Assembly: GCF_039537985.1 (NCBI RefSeq)
Contig: NZ_BAABBN010000015.1
Span: forward strand, 186,001-250,000
Direction: 5' to 3'
DNA length: 64,000 nucleotides
DNA from: Litoribacillus peritrichatus
GTDB taxonomy: Bacteria > Pseudomonadota > Gammaproteobacteria > Pseudomonadales > Litoribrevibacteraceae
Shown: positions 17,250 to 26,211 of the stretch, piece after piece
How positions within the stretch are numbered: the first letter of the stretch is position 1
How the letters are laid out: every line of letters begins with the position of its first letter
Notes under the pieces: generated by a model
Told to the model about the DNA's origin: nothing
Seen by the model: the letters and a program-made list of their open reading frames with translations, nothing else
The model's database searches: none
Translations under genes and position numbers: made by a program

Positions 17250-17987
17250 ATGAGTCAGCCAGTATTACTTGGAATTAATATTGATCATATCGCAACGCTA
17301 AGACAGGCAAGGGGGACTCGGTACCCAGACCCTGTGTATGCTGCTTCAATTGCGGAGCAAGCGGGAGCAGACGGTATTACGGTTCACTTAAGAGAAGACC
17401 GCAGACATATTATTGATCGGGATATAGAGATTTTAAGTCAAACACTGACGACTCGAATGAATCTGGAAATGGCTGTGACCGAAGAAATGGTTTCGATCGC
17501 AGAAAGAATAAAACCCGCCCATTGCTGTTTAGTGCCTGAAAAACGAGAGGAACTGACCACCGAAGGGGGGTTGGATGTGGTTGGCAATGAAGCGCATATC
17601 TCGGCTGCGGTTGCGCGGTTGGCTAAGGCTGGTGTGGAAGTTTCTTTATTTGTTGATCCGGAACCTGAACAGTTGGATGCGGCTGTTCGAACGGGCTCAC
17701 CTGTGGTGGAATTACACACTGGTGCTTATGCTGATGCAGAAACTGCAGAAGAACAAGCATTGGAGCTGGAGCGTATCAAAAATGCGGTGTCCTATGGTTT
17801 ATCGAAAGGGCTGGTCATTAATGCGGGTCACGGACTGCATTATCATAATGTTCAGCCTATTGCCGCAATTCCGGGAATCAATGAATTGAATATTGGGCAC
17901 GCTATCATAGCGCGCGCGGTGTTCAGCGGTCTGGCTGAAGCTGTATCTGAAATGAAGTCGATCATCAGAGATTCCGCCGTTTCATGA
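17250..17987 (+). CDS. pdxJ: Pyridoxine 5'-phosphate synthase
   Basis: PdxJ condenses 1-deoxyxylulose-5-phosphate with 3-amino-2-oxopropyl phosphate in vitamin B6 synthesis. Diagnostic blocks are LGINIDHIATLRQARGT at the N-terminus, GADGITVHLREDRRHI, the NLEMA segment and VINAGHGLHYHNV towards the end. The 245 residues are full length. A GGAAGAA site precedes the ATG. The stop overlaps the acpS start by four bases, a standard pdxJ-acpS pairing. Confidence 0.97.
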   Translation: MSQPVLLGINIDHIATLRQARGTRYPDPVYAASIAEQAGADGITVHLREDRRHIIDRDIEILSQTLTTRMNLEMAVTEEMVSIAERIKPAHCCLVPEKREELTTEGGLDVVGNEAHISAAVARLAKAGVEVSLFVDPEPEQLDAAVRTGSPVVELHTGAYADAETAEEQALELERIKNAVSYGLSKGLVINAGHGLHYHNVQPIAAIPGINELNIGHAIIARAVFSGLAEAVSEMKSIIRDSAVS

Positions 17988-18358
17988 TTGTCGGCATTGG
18001 TACGGATATTTGTGATATCTCCCGTATAGAGCGAGCCTATGATCGCCAAAAGAAGTTTGCCGAACGTATTTTGACTGAAAATGAGCTGGCCGTGTTCAGT
18101 GATAAAGCGGAGCCTCATCGTTATTTGGCAAGCCGTTTTGCGGCAAAAGAAGCCGCATTGAAGGCGTTGGGGACAGGGCTGGCGAACGGGATTACCTGGC
18201 AAGATATTGAAATTTCGAATCTTGATTCCGGGCAACCTGTGCTGACGTTAGCAGGGCGTGCTTTAGAGATAGCGACCCAAAAGGGGGTGACTTCGCTGCA
18301 TATTACCCTTTCGGACGAACGGGACTATGCTGTGGGGTTTGTGATTCTGGAACGTTAG
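17984..18358 (+). CDS. acpS: Holo-acyl-carrier-protein synthase
   Basis: AcpS transfers phosphopantetheine from CoA to acyl carrier protein. The 124-residue protein carries the two signature blocks, GIGTDICDISRIE at the N-terminus and RFAAKEAALKALGTG near residues 46-60, with magnesium-binding Asp and Glu residues in each. It starts within the pdxJ stop codon and ends the lepA-acpS block. The next gene converges on it. Confidence 0.96.
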   Translation: MIVGIGTDICDISRIERAYDRQKKFAERILTENELAVFSDKAEPHRYLASRFAAKEAALKALGTGLANGITWQDIEISNLDSGQPVLTLAGRALEIATQKGVTSLHITLSDERDYAVGFVILER

Positions 18359-18385
18359 CTATTTAGCTCATTTACAAGGCCTGTT

Positions 18386-18422
18386 GCTGAGTTGAACTGG
18401 AAACACATAAGTTCAACTCAGC
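18386..18422. repeat. Perfect 12-bp inverted repeat between acpS and barA
   Basis: GCTGAGTTGAAC (18386-18397) and GTTCAACTCAGC (18411-18422) are perfect inverted copies around a 13-bp spacer, in the gap between two convergent genes. There is no T tract, so it is not a classical intrinsic terminator. A second GC-rich hairpin, GGCTGG/CCAGCC, overlaps the barA stop codon just to the right. Confidence 0.7.
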
Positions 18423-18445
18423 CCGCACGAGGCAAGACGGCTGGC

Positions 18446-21295
18446 TTAATCCAGCCAGTCGTTGTTTTCAGTCCACAATTTTACACTTTCCACTTCTTCA
18501 ATGAGTTTTCGGTAAAAGACTTCCAGTTGGGCTTTACCGTTATTCTCTTTAATCGCGGTTTCAAAGGCATGACAAATGCTCCTGAGTTTGGGAACGCCTG
18601 TATAGCGGGTACCGCCGTGTACTTTATGAACGGTATTTAAAAGGTCGTTATTTTGATCGTTCTCGAACGCTTCTGTGATTGGCGGTATGTCCCTGGGGAA
18701 ACTTTCAATCAGCATGCCCAGCATATCTCTGGCTAAATCTTCTTTGCCTGCTGCTAACTTTATACATTCCTGAATATCAACACTGACCAAGGTTTCGTCC
18801 AGTTCAGGCGGAGTAAATGGTTTTTCAACCAGGGCTCTTTCTTCCTGAGCACCCGGTGAAGTGTTTGAGGTTGTGTTATTACTCTCAATATTGGCCCATT
18901 TATTGATGGTTGCAATGAGTTGATCTTCAGATACGGGCTTGGTCATGTAATCATTTAAGCCCGCTTTAATCAGCGTTTCTTTTTCCCCGGAAAGGGCGTG
19001 GGCGGTGAGTGCAATGATAGGAATTTGCAGGTATTTTCGTTCATCGAGGCTACGAATGGTTTTTGTTGCTTCGACGCCATCCATAACCGGCATTTGAATG
19101 TCCATAAAAACAAGATCTGGCGTGTTGATTTGAACTTGCTCAACCGCTTCCGCGCCATTTTTTGCTTCGTAAACGGTGTGCCCCATGTCGGTCAAAAGTG
19201 TCTTAATCAGTTTTAAATTGGCTTCGTTATCATCAACCGCAAGAATGGATACTTTGCCGGGGTGGGATAGTTCATTATAGGTTGGCTCCGATTTCTGAGG
19301 TAGTAACGGCGTATTTTTCTCAAAAATCCCATTGATCAGTGCAGCATGGAGCTTGGTAGAAATAATCGGCTTGGTCAAACAGGTGACGTTGAGCAACTGG
19401 AAGCGCTGTACCGCCTGTTGTTCTGTGGTGTTGATTAAAACTATGGTTTTCAGGTTTAGGTGCTCTTGGATTCTTCGGATAGAGTCCATGATTTGTTTGT
19501 TTTCCAACTGGTCTTTGCCGATGCCTAATACAACGACATCAAACGGAGCCTGGTTGTTGTTGGCCTGAAACGCCAGTTCTTCAAGAATTTCCAGGTCGTC
19601 CACTTCATCAACTTCCATTTCCCATTGTTGCATGGCATGAGAAAGCGCTAATCGAGCGGTTGGATGGGTATCAAAAATCAGCGCTTTTTTCTTCATCAGG
19701 CGATTCATTTCGTAAATGGTCGATGCGTCATCTTCTGTTTGAACTTTTATGGTGAACCAGAAGGTGGAACCTTGGTTTAAGGTACTTTCAATGCCAATGT
19801 CACCACTCATTTGTTCGACCAGTTTTTTCGAAATTACCAGTCCAAGTCCGGTGCCACCATATTGACGAGTGGTTGATGTATCTGCTTGTGTGAAGGCTCT
19901 GAAGAGTTCTTGTTGTTGGTCATCGGTCATTCCAATGCCAGTGTCTGTGACACTGATTTTTAAGGTGACGGTGTTTTGTTTCTGCTCTTCCAGCATGGTG
20001 CGAACAATGACACTGCCTTTGTTGGTAAACTTGATGGCGTTGTTAACCAGGTTGGTAATGATTTGTTTGATTCTTAATGGATCTCCGATCAAGTCGGAGG
20101 GAACATCGCTGTAAACCAGTGAAACAAGTTCAAGACTTTTATCCTGGCCTGCAGGTGCCATCATGGTCAGGATTTCTTCGATCAAATCCCGAAGGTTCAT
20201 GGGTGTTTTGTCCAATACCAGCTTGCCTGCTTCAATCTTGGAGAAGTCGAGCACATCATTAATGATGGCCAGTAAGCCTTCTGAAGATTTTTTAATGGTA
20301 CTGGTGTAATCCAGTTGTCGTGCTGTCAGTTGCGTTTTCAGAATGAGGTTAGTAAAGCCGATGATTCCATTGAGTGGTGTTCGGATCTCATGGCTCATAT
20401 TGGCTAAGAATTCAGATTTAATCTGGCTGGCTTTCAGCGCTTCTCTTCGAGTCAGGTTTAACTCGACGTTTTGAATTTCAATTTGTTCCAGCGTTTGACG
20501 ATAATCTTCCGTGGCTTGGTCAATGCTTTGCTGCATTTCGTCATACGCTGTTTTAAGTGAGGACGCCATTGAATTAACACCACTTTCAAGAATCCGAAGT
20601 TCGCCACCCGACTCAGAGTTGACTCGTACATCCAGATTACCTTGTTTAATGCTTTCGACGGCGTGAGTCAGTTTGATTAAAGGGGTCGTGATTTCCCGAC
20701 TAAAGCGAATAGTAATGACCGCGCAAACCAATACGCCAGAGAATAAGAGCAGGCAGGAAGTCAGTAAGGCCTGATACTTTTTCAGTTCAGTATTGGTTAG
20801 AGAGAGCTCAAGTTCGGCCCAACCAATTTTTTCAGAGAAGAGTTCTTCTCCTAAAGTCGGGTTCAAGGTGGCCTCAACTTTTTGAAGGTTAGGAAGATTC
20901 TGAGCGAAAATCGGTGTGATTAACCGAATGGTATCTCCATAACGGTAGATGGTTACCTCGTGCGGAAGCTCACTGTCCCGTTCAACATTATGCATGTTCG
21001 GCCCGGAGTGAACGAGTTGCTGTTGGTACTTGTTGTAAATTTTGGCGGCTCTGACGTCCAGTTCGTTCAGGGTGCTGTTGGCGACTTTCTGAAGTACTTG
21101 GGTGTTGTTGGTGATTAAACCGTATTCACAGGCCGGTGCGAGTTGACGAATGGTGGCTAGCCCTCGCTGCTCAACAAGAGTATCCAGGTCATTCAATCGG
21201 ACTTTGATGAAATAGCCGCCTAACACGCAGGAAATCGTGATCAAAGGCAGTAAAGTTATAAGCAATATACGGGATTGAATGCCCCAGTTTTTCAT
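18446..21295 (-). CDS. barA: Hybrid sensor histidine kinase BarA/GacS
   Basis: This is a 949-residue tripartite kinase of the BarA/GacS type, which with the response regulator UvrY/GacA drives CsrA-sequestering small RNAs. Helices lie near residues 10-29 and 177-197, with HAMP to about 250. HisKA carries His302 in NMSHEIRTPLNG; the HATPase has VNNAIKFT and GTGLGL. Residues 535-655 form a receiver-like fold lacking the usual phosphoacceptor. A true receiver follows (Asp688, Asp689 and phosphoacceptor Asp732 in VFMDIQMPVMDG). The C-terminal HPt carries His890 in VHKVHGGTRYTGVPKL. Linkage to cysM-rlmD-relA-mazG is as in Pseudomonas gacS. The partner regulator is not in the window. Confidence 0.93.
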   Translation of the reverse strand: MKNWGIQSRILLITLLPLITISCVLGGYFIKVRLNDLDTLVEQRGLATIRQLAPACEYGLITNNTQVLQKVANSTLNELDVRAAKIYNKYQQQLVHSGPNMHNVERDSELPHEVTIYRYGDTIRLITPIFAQNLPNLQKVEATLNPTLGEELFSEKIGWAELELSLTNTELKKYQALLTSCLLLFSGVLVCAVITIRFSREITTPLIKLTHAVESIKQGNLDVRVNSESGGELRILESGVNSMASSLKTAYDEMQQSIDQATEDYRQTLEQIEIQNVELNLTRREALKASQIKSEFLANMSHEIRTPLNGIIGFTNLILKTQLTARQLDYTSTIKKSSEGLLAIINDVLDFSKIEAGKLVLDKTPMNLRDLIEEILTMMAPAGQDKSLELVSLVYSDVPSDLIGDPLRIKQIITNLVNNAIKFTNKGSVIVRTMLEEQKQNTVTLKISVTDTGIGMTDDQQQELFRAFTQADTSTTRQYGGTGLGLVISKKLVEQMSGDIGIESTLNQGSTFWFTIKVQTEDDASTIYEMNRLMKKKALIFDTHPTARLALSHAMQQWEMEVDEVDDLEILEELAFQANNNQAPFDVVVLGIGKDQLENKQIMDSIRRIQEHLNLKTIVLINTTEQQAVQRFQLLNVTCLTKPIISTKLHAALINGIFEKNTPLLPQKSEPTYNELSHPGKVSILAVDDNEANLKLIKTLLTDMGHTVYEAKNGAEAVEQVQINTPDLVFMDIQMPVMDGVEATKTIRSLDERKYLQIPIIALTAHALSGEKETLIKAGLNDYMTKPVSEDQLIATINKWANIESNNTTSNTSPGAQEERALVEKPFTPPELDETLVSVDIQECIKLAAGKEDLARDMLGMLIESFPRDIPPITEAFENDQNNDLLNTVHKVHGGTRYTGVPKLRSICHAFETAIKENNGKAQLEVFYRKLIEEVESVKLWTENNDWLD

Positions 21296-21472
21296 GGAAT
21301 ATCTCTTTTTTGAAACGGATTATGCTTAAGATGAATAAAAATAGTGCGTTATATTCTTATTAGTTGACACTTAAACGTCGTATGATGTGCCATCGAATTA
21401 ATATAGAGTTACTTTAACGCACTCTTCCCAGTTAATGAATTGATTGTTAAGCAATAGTTGGATCACCATATC

Positions 21473-22369
21473 ATGAATCACGATTACCCTACGATTGAGC
21501 AGTGTGTCGGTAATACACCTCTTATCCGTTTACAACGATTGAACCCAAATCCTAGTAATGTGGTGCTTGTAAAGCTTGAAGGGAATAATCCGGCGGGGTC
21601 GGTCAAAGACAGGCCTGCGTTAAGCATGATTAATCACGCAGAGCAACGGGGAGACATACAGCCCGGTGATACATTGATTGAAGCCACCAGTGGCAATACC
21701 GGTATCGCTTTGGCCATGGCTGCAGCGATCAAGGGTTATCGAATGGTGCTTATCATGCCGGATAACATGAGTGAAGAGCGGAAGCTTGCGATGTCTGCGT
21801 ACGGTGCGGAACTGATTACCGTCACCAAAGAGGCGGGGATGGAAGCCGCCCGGGATTTGGCTTTGAAAATGCAGGAAGAAGGCAAAGGCCGGGTATTGGA
21901 TCAGTTTGGTAACTTTGATAATCCTTTGTCTCATTATGAATCCACTGGTCCCGAACTCTGGCAGCAGACTTCGGGCCAGATTACCCATTTTGTAAGCTCA
22001 ATGGGAACCACCGGAACCATCATGGGCACTTCCCGGTATTTGAAAGAGCAAAACCCGGACATTCAAATCATAGGCTTGCAGCCTGTAGAGGGGGCTGCCA
22101 TTCCCGGAATTCGCCGATGGCCTCAGGAATATATGCCATCCATTTTTGAAGACTTCCGGGTGGATCAAAAAGTCGATATGGGGCAGGAAAAAGCAGAACA
22201 AACGATGAAAGACCTGGCCACCCGAGAAGGCATCTTTTGTGGCGTTTCATCCGGTGGTGCTGTTGCTGCAGCGTTGGACCTTTCTGAAAGAGTCAATAAT
22301 GCTACGATTGTTGCTATTATTTGTGATCGTGGCGATCGTTATCTTTCTACCGGTGTTTTCAGCCAGTAA
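21473..22369 (+). CDS. cysM: Cysteine synthase B (O-acetylserine sulfhydrylase B)
   Basis: This PLP enzyme makes cysteine from O-acetylserine and sulfide or thiosulfate. The PLP lysine is Lys45 in NNPAGSVKDRPALSM. The Ser/Thr-rich TSGNTGIALAM loop and SSMGTTGTIMG phosphate-binding loop follow. IPGIRRWPQEYMPSIF and CDRGDRYLSTGVF favour CysM over CysK. I took ATG 21473, giving 298 residues; an upstream TTG at 21458 adds five. No good ribosome-binding site is seen. It diverges from barA. Confidence 0.95.
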   Translation: MNHDYPTIEQCVGNTPLIRLQRLNPNPSNVVLVKLEGNNPAGSVKDRPALSMINHAEQRGDIQPGDTLIEATSGNTGIALAMAAAIKGYRMVLIMPDNMSEERKLAMSAYGAELITVTKEAGMEAARDLALKMQEEGKGRVLDQFGNFDNPLSHYESTGPELWQQTSGQITHFVSSMGTTGTIMGTSRYLKEQNPDIQIIGLQPVEGAAIPGIRRWPQEYMPSIFEDFRVDQKVDMGQEKAEQTMKDLATREGIFCGVSSGGAVAAALDLSERVNNATIVAIICDRGDRYLSTGVFSQ

Positions 22370-22459
22370 AATCGATTTTCCTTTGTTTAGAGTAGAACCC
22401 ATGGGTTTTACTCTGCCTTTATTTTTAGCCGTATTTTATTATTAGCCGTAAGTAGTGTT

Positions 22460-23878
22460 ATGTCTCGTAAATCACATCGTTCCGATAAAACTTTGAAGCA
22501 CAGAAAATCAGGATTTCGAAAACCCAAGGCCGCTGACGCGCTGAACTTAGATCAAACACCACTGGAGTTGACGGTCGAGTCTTTGGGGTACGATGGGCGG
22601 GGCATTGCTCGTGTTGATGGGCGTGCGTGTTTTATTGAAGGGGCATTGCCGGGTGAGCTCATAAAAGCTGAAGTTGTTGCAGCAAACAATAAACGTGTAG
22701 AAGCTAAACTGCTTAAGGTACTTGAACCTTCTGAGCTCAGAGTCAACCCGCCATGTTCAATTTTTCAACTCTGTGGCGGCTGTGATTTGCAGCATTTAAA
22801 CCATGAAGGTCAGCTCAAAAGCAAGCAAGCGTCTGTTAATCAAATGCTAAGCCGCAGTTTGGGTTGTGATGACATTCCTTGGGGCGTGCCTATTGTAGCT
22901 AAGGCCTCAGAGAACACTGCGACAGGTTTTGGCTATCGCCGGAAAATCCGATTGGCTTGTTACTTCGATCGGAGTAAGCAAAAACTACTCGTGGGCTTTC
23001 GGGCTGCTAAAAGTAAAAAAATTATTGAACTTGAAGAATGTTTAGTTGTTCACCCGGAGCTTCAGGCGGCTTTAGAATTAGTCAATTGTACATTAAATGA
23101 CCTTCATCAAAATGCGTCTTACCTAAAGAGTCTACAATTATTTGCACACATAGAGTGCATTGCTGATCAAGATGCACGGTCTGTTTGTTTTCGTTTGATG
23201 AAGCCGATTCCCGAAGATGTTATTCAGGATATGGTTAAAGCCTTTGCATCCGCCGGTGTGTCACTGTGGTTCCGGGTCGGAGAAGGCCCCTTAACGCTTA
23301 TTTCTGGCCATGAATCGGAGTACCAACTTGAAGGTGGTTTAAAGATTGCTTATACCCCGGAAGATTTTTTGCAAGTAAACCCGAGTGTGAATCAGTCTTT
23401 AGTTTCTGAGGTGATTACTCAGTTGGAGATTACCGAAGATGATCACGTGTTAGACCTTTTCAGTGGGTTGGGCAATTTTTCTTTACCGGTAGCCAGGGTC
23501 GCAAAGTCGGTAACGGCGGTCGAAGCGATTGCTGAAATGGTTGATAAGTCCCAACTGAATGCAAAACAGAATAGATTGTCTAACGTTAACTCTGTGAAAC
23601 AAGATCTTTTTGATGAAGATGCCTTGGGGTGGCTCGATCAGGGCGCAGATAAAGTTATTTTAGATCCGCCCAGAGCCGGGGCTGAGCTAATTTCACAACA
23701 TATTGGCCGGACCGGAGCTAAGAAAATTGCTTATGTTTCTTGCAATCCATTGTCGCTGGCTCGGGATAGCAAAGAAATTCTTGCCCAAGGGTATGACATA
23801 ACGCAAGCACAGTTGATTGATATGTTTGCACAAACTTCACATATTGAGACTTTGCTCATGTTTGAGCGAAAGGCTTAA
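22460..23878 (+). CDS. rlmD: 23S rRNA (uracil-1939-C5) methyltransferase
   Basis: The 472-residue enzyme has an N-terminal TRAM domain (about residues 31-90). A [4Fe-4S] cluster site is made by Cys99, Cys105, Cys108 and Cys194. The SAM-binding motif is DLFSGLGNFSLPVA, followed by DPPRAGAE and the catalytic cysteine near residue 428 in VSCNPLSLARD. Together these identify RlmD (RumA) rather than TrmA or RlmC. The basic first 25 residues suit rRNA binding. It stands between cysM and relA. Confidence 0.95.
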   Translation: MSRKSHRSDKTLKHRKSGFRKPKAADALNLDQTPLELTVESLGYDGRGIARVDGRACFIEGALPGELIKAEVVAANNKRVEAKLLKVLEPSELRVNPPCSIFQLCGGCDLQHLNHEGQLKSKQASVNQMLSRSLGCDDIPWGVPIVAKASENTATGFGYRRKIRLACYFDRSKQKLLVGFRAAKSKKIIELEECLVVHPELQAALELVNCTLNDLHQNASYLKSLQLFAHIECIADQDARSVCFRLMKPIPEDVIQDMVKAFASAGVSLWFRVGEGPLTLISGHESEYQLEGGLKIAYTPEDFLQVNPSVNQSLVSEVITQLEITEDDHVLDLFSGLGNFSLPVARVAKSVTAVEAIAEMVDKSQLNAKQNRLSNVNSVKQDLFDEDALGWLDQGADKVILDPPRAGAELISQHIGRTGAKKIAYVSCNPLSLARDSKEILAQGYDITQAQLIDMFAQTSHIETLLMFERKA

Positions 23879-23965
23879 CCAAAGACGAGGGGTGTTCATC
23901 GACGGAACTCATTCAGTCGATTAGAATGCCTGATTTATGCTTATTCCATAAGGACATGTTGGATT

Positions 23966-26197
23966 ATGGTGACTGTACGGAAAGACCAGCCTCTTAAAGA
24001 AAATGGTCATTTGGATGCAGAACAATGGCTCCAATTGCTCTCCGATAAAGTTGAAGTTCAGAACATTGCCCAGATTCGCTTTGCTTGTCACTTAGCGGAA
24101 GTTGCTCAGTTTGACGAAAATTTGGGTGAAAACACGTGGCCGGATGGATACGGCTGCATGAACGTCGGCATTGAAATGGCCGAAATCCTTGCGGATCTTC
24201 AGTTAGACCAGGACACCTTGGTTGCAGCGATTATTTACAGAGCTGTCCGTGAGGGGCGCATATCCATTGAGCGCGTTCGTAATGAAATTGGCCAAAACGT
24301 CGCTGACCTGATTGAAGGTGTCCTTAAAATGGCGGCCATTGGTACTTTAATCAGTCCGACCGACCAGATGGTCTTAGGTCAACAACAAAGCCAGATGGAC
24401 AACATTCGGAAGATGTTGGTGGCCATGATTGATGACGTTCGAGTGGCACTGATTAAATTAGCGGAAAGAACTTGTGCGATTCGAGCGGTTAAAAACGCCT
24501 CACGTGAACGAAAAATGCGAGTGGCGAAAGAAGTTTTTCATGTCTATGCCCCGTTAGCTCACCGACTCGGTATTGGTCATATTAAATGGGAATTGGAAGA
24601 TTTATCGTTCCGTTACCTGGAACCCATTGCGTATAAACGTATTGCGAGTTTGCTGGAAGAGAAGCGTATCGATCGTCAAAAATACATCGAAGATGTGATC
24701 GATATGCTGCAAAAGTCCTTTTCCCGTATGGGTATCGAAGCTGAAATTAATGGCCGGGTGAAACATATTTACAGTATCTGGCGAAAAATGCAGCGCAAGA
24801 AGATACCGTTTGATCAGGTCTATGATATTCGTGCCGTTCGTATTCAGGTGAACAAAATCCGGGACTGTTATGCGGTGTTGGGCATTGTGCATTCGATATG
24901 GAAACATATTCCGCAGGAGTTTGATGATTACATTGCGCAACCGAAACCTAATGGTTATCGCTCGTTGCATACCGCTGTGATCACTCATCAGGGCCGAACA
25001 CTTGAAGTGCAAATTCGTACTAAAGACATGCACGAAGAAGCGGAGCTGGGCGTTTGTGCTCACTGGCTGTACAAGGGAACGGACACCAAGTCGAAGCAAG
25101 ATTCTTATGAACAAAAAATCATGTGGTTGCGTCAGGTTCTTGAATGGCAAGACGACATGGGGAGTTTGGATGGTCTTGGTGATGACCTGGACTTAGGCGT
25201 TTCTGAAGAGCGAATCTATGTGTTTACTCCGGATGGTCATGTGGTGGACCTTCCTGCGGGCTCGACCCCGTTAGACTTTGCTTACCGTGTTCATACGGAA
25301 GTTGGGCACGCATGCCGGGGAGCGAAGGTAAATGGAAAGATAGTCCCGCTGACGTATAAAATTAAAACGGGCGAACAAATAGAGATTCTTACCGCCAAAG
25401 AAGCGAAACCAAGCAGAGATTGGCTAAACCCAGACGTGGGTTATTTGCATACCGGACGTGCGCGAGCCAAAGTTCAGCACTGGTTTAAAGAGCAAGCTCG
25501 GGACCAGAATATTATTGATGGTCGTGAACTCTTGATGCCGGAACTGCGGAAAGTTTCCCTTCAGAAAATCAACCTGAAAGAACTGGCTAAAAAGGTGGAT
25601 TTAAAGAGCGAAGAAGATATGTTTGCGCGCATCGGAGCCGGCGATCTTCGGCTGGGGCAAGTGATTCATGCCGCTCAGTCCTTCCTGACGCCGGAAGAGC
25701 ACCCGAAACCGCTAAACTTGCGTGCGCCTAAGCCTCGTGGCACAGAGGATATTCAGATCCAAGGGGTTGGTAGTTTGTTAACGAGCCTGGCTTCGTGTTG
25801 TAAACCGGTTCCGGGTGACCCGATCGTGGGTTACATCACGCGAGGTAAGGGCGTCAGTGTACACCGTCAAGATTGCCCTAATGTGTTGTATTTACGCAAA
25901 ACGGATGACGAGCGAATGATTTCGGTGGATTGGGGGGTTGAACCCACCGACACCTACCCGGTTGATATTAAGATCAAAGCTTATGACCGAGCGGGCTTGT
26001 TGCGTGATATTACTTTGGTGTTGGCGAACGAGGGAATTAACCTGACCGCCATGCATACCAGCTCTAATAAGGATAAAAACATCGCTACGATGGTGATTAC
26101 CGCAGAAATTTCAGATCTTTCAGATTTGAGCCGGGTCATCACTAAAATCGATATGCTGCCGAACATTATCGATGCACATCGACACAGCGAAGGTTAA
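23966..26197 (+). CDS. relA: GTP pyrophosphokinase, (p)ppGpp synthetase I
   Basis: RelA makes ppGpp on starved ribosomes. Its 743 residues equal the usual length. The N-terminal hydrolase domain lacks the HD catalytic motif (YRAVREGR replaces the HDxxED region), as expected of RelA rather than SpoT. The synthetase domain carries YDIRAVRIQV and YIAQPKPNGYRSLHTAV. TGS (IYVFTPDGHVVDLP), a Cys-rich zinc-finger (SCCKPVPGDPIVGY) and a C-terminal ACT domain follow. A weak -10-like TAGAAT with a GCC discriminator lies at 23922-23927. mazG follows after 14 bp. Confidence 0.97.
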   Translation: MVTVRKDQPLKENGHLDAEQWLQLLSDKVEVQNIAQIRFACHLAEVAQFDENLGENTWPDGYGCMNVGIEMAEILADLQLDQDTLVAAIIYRAVREGRISIERVRNEIGQNVADLIEGVLKMAAIGTLISPTDQMVLGQQQSQMDNIRKMLVAMIDDVRVALIKLAERTCAIRAVKNASRERKMRVAKEVFHVYAPLAHRLGIGHIKWELEDLSFRYLEPIAYKRIASLLEEKRIDRQKYIEDVIDMLQKSFSRMGIEAEINGRVKHIYSIWRKMQRKKIPFDQVYDIRAVRIQVNKIRDCYAVLGIVHSIWKHIPQEFDDYIAQPKPNGYRSLHTAVITHQGRTLEVQIRTKDMHEEAELGVCAHWLYKGTDTKSKQDSYEQKIMWLRQVLEWQDDMGSLDGLGDDLDLGVSEERIYVFTPDGHVVDLPAGSTPLDFAYRVHTEVGHACRGAKVNGKIVPLTYKIKTGEQIEILTAKEAKPSRDWLNPDVGYLHTGRARAKVQHWFKEQARDQNIIDGRELLMPELRKVSLQKINLKELAKKVDLKSEEDMFARIGAGDLRLGQVIHAAQSFLTPEEHPKPLNLRAPKPRGTEDIQIQGVGSLLTSLASCCKPVPGDPIVGYITRGKGVSVHRQDCPNVLYLRKTDDERMISVDWGVEPTDTYPVDIKIKAYDRAGLLRDITLVLANEGINLTAMHTSSNKDKNIATMVITAEISDLSDLSRVITKIDMLPNIIDAHRHSEG

Positions 26198-26211
26198 GGT
26201 AATTATAGCGA

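Noticed and set aside
18976..19680. Receiver-like segments of BarA as separate genes or a frameshift
   Set aside because: The reading frame is continuous through the pseudo-receiver, receiver and HPt domains. The arrangement fits the BarA/GacS family.
21364..21386. TTGACA followed by TATGAT upstream of cysM
   Set aside because: Both hexamers are good but the spacing is only 11 bp, too short for a sigma70 promoter.
23905..23935. GGAACTC upstream of relA as a sigmaE promoter
   Set aside because: No TCTGA-like element lies at 15-17 bp; the box alone is not enough.
24602..25150. 182-codon open frame on the minus strand
   Set aside because: It lies wholly inside relA in antisense, has no family likeness, and relA is certain here.
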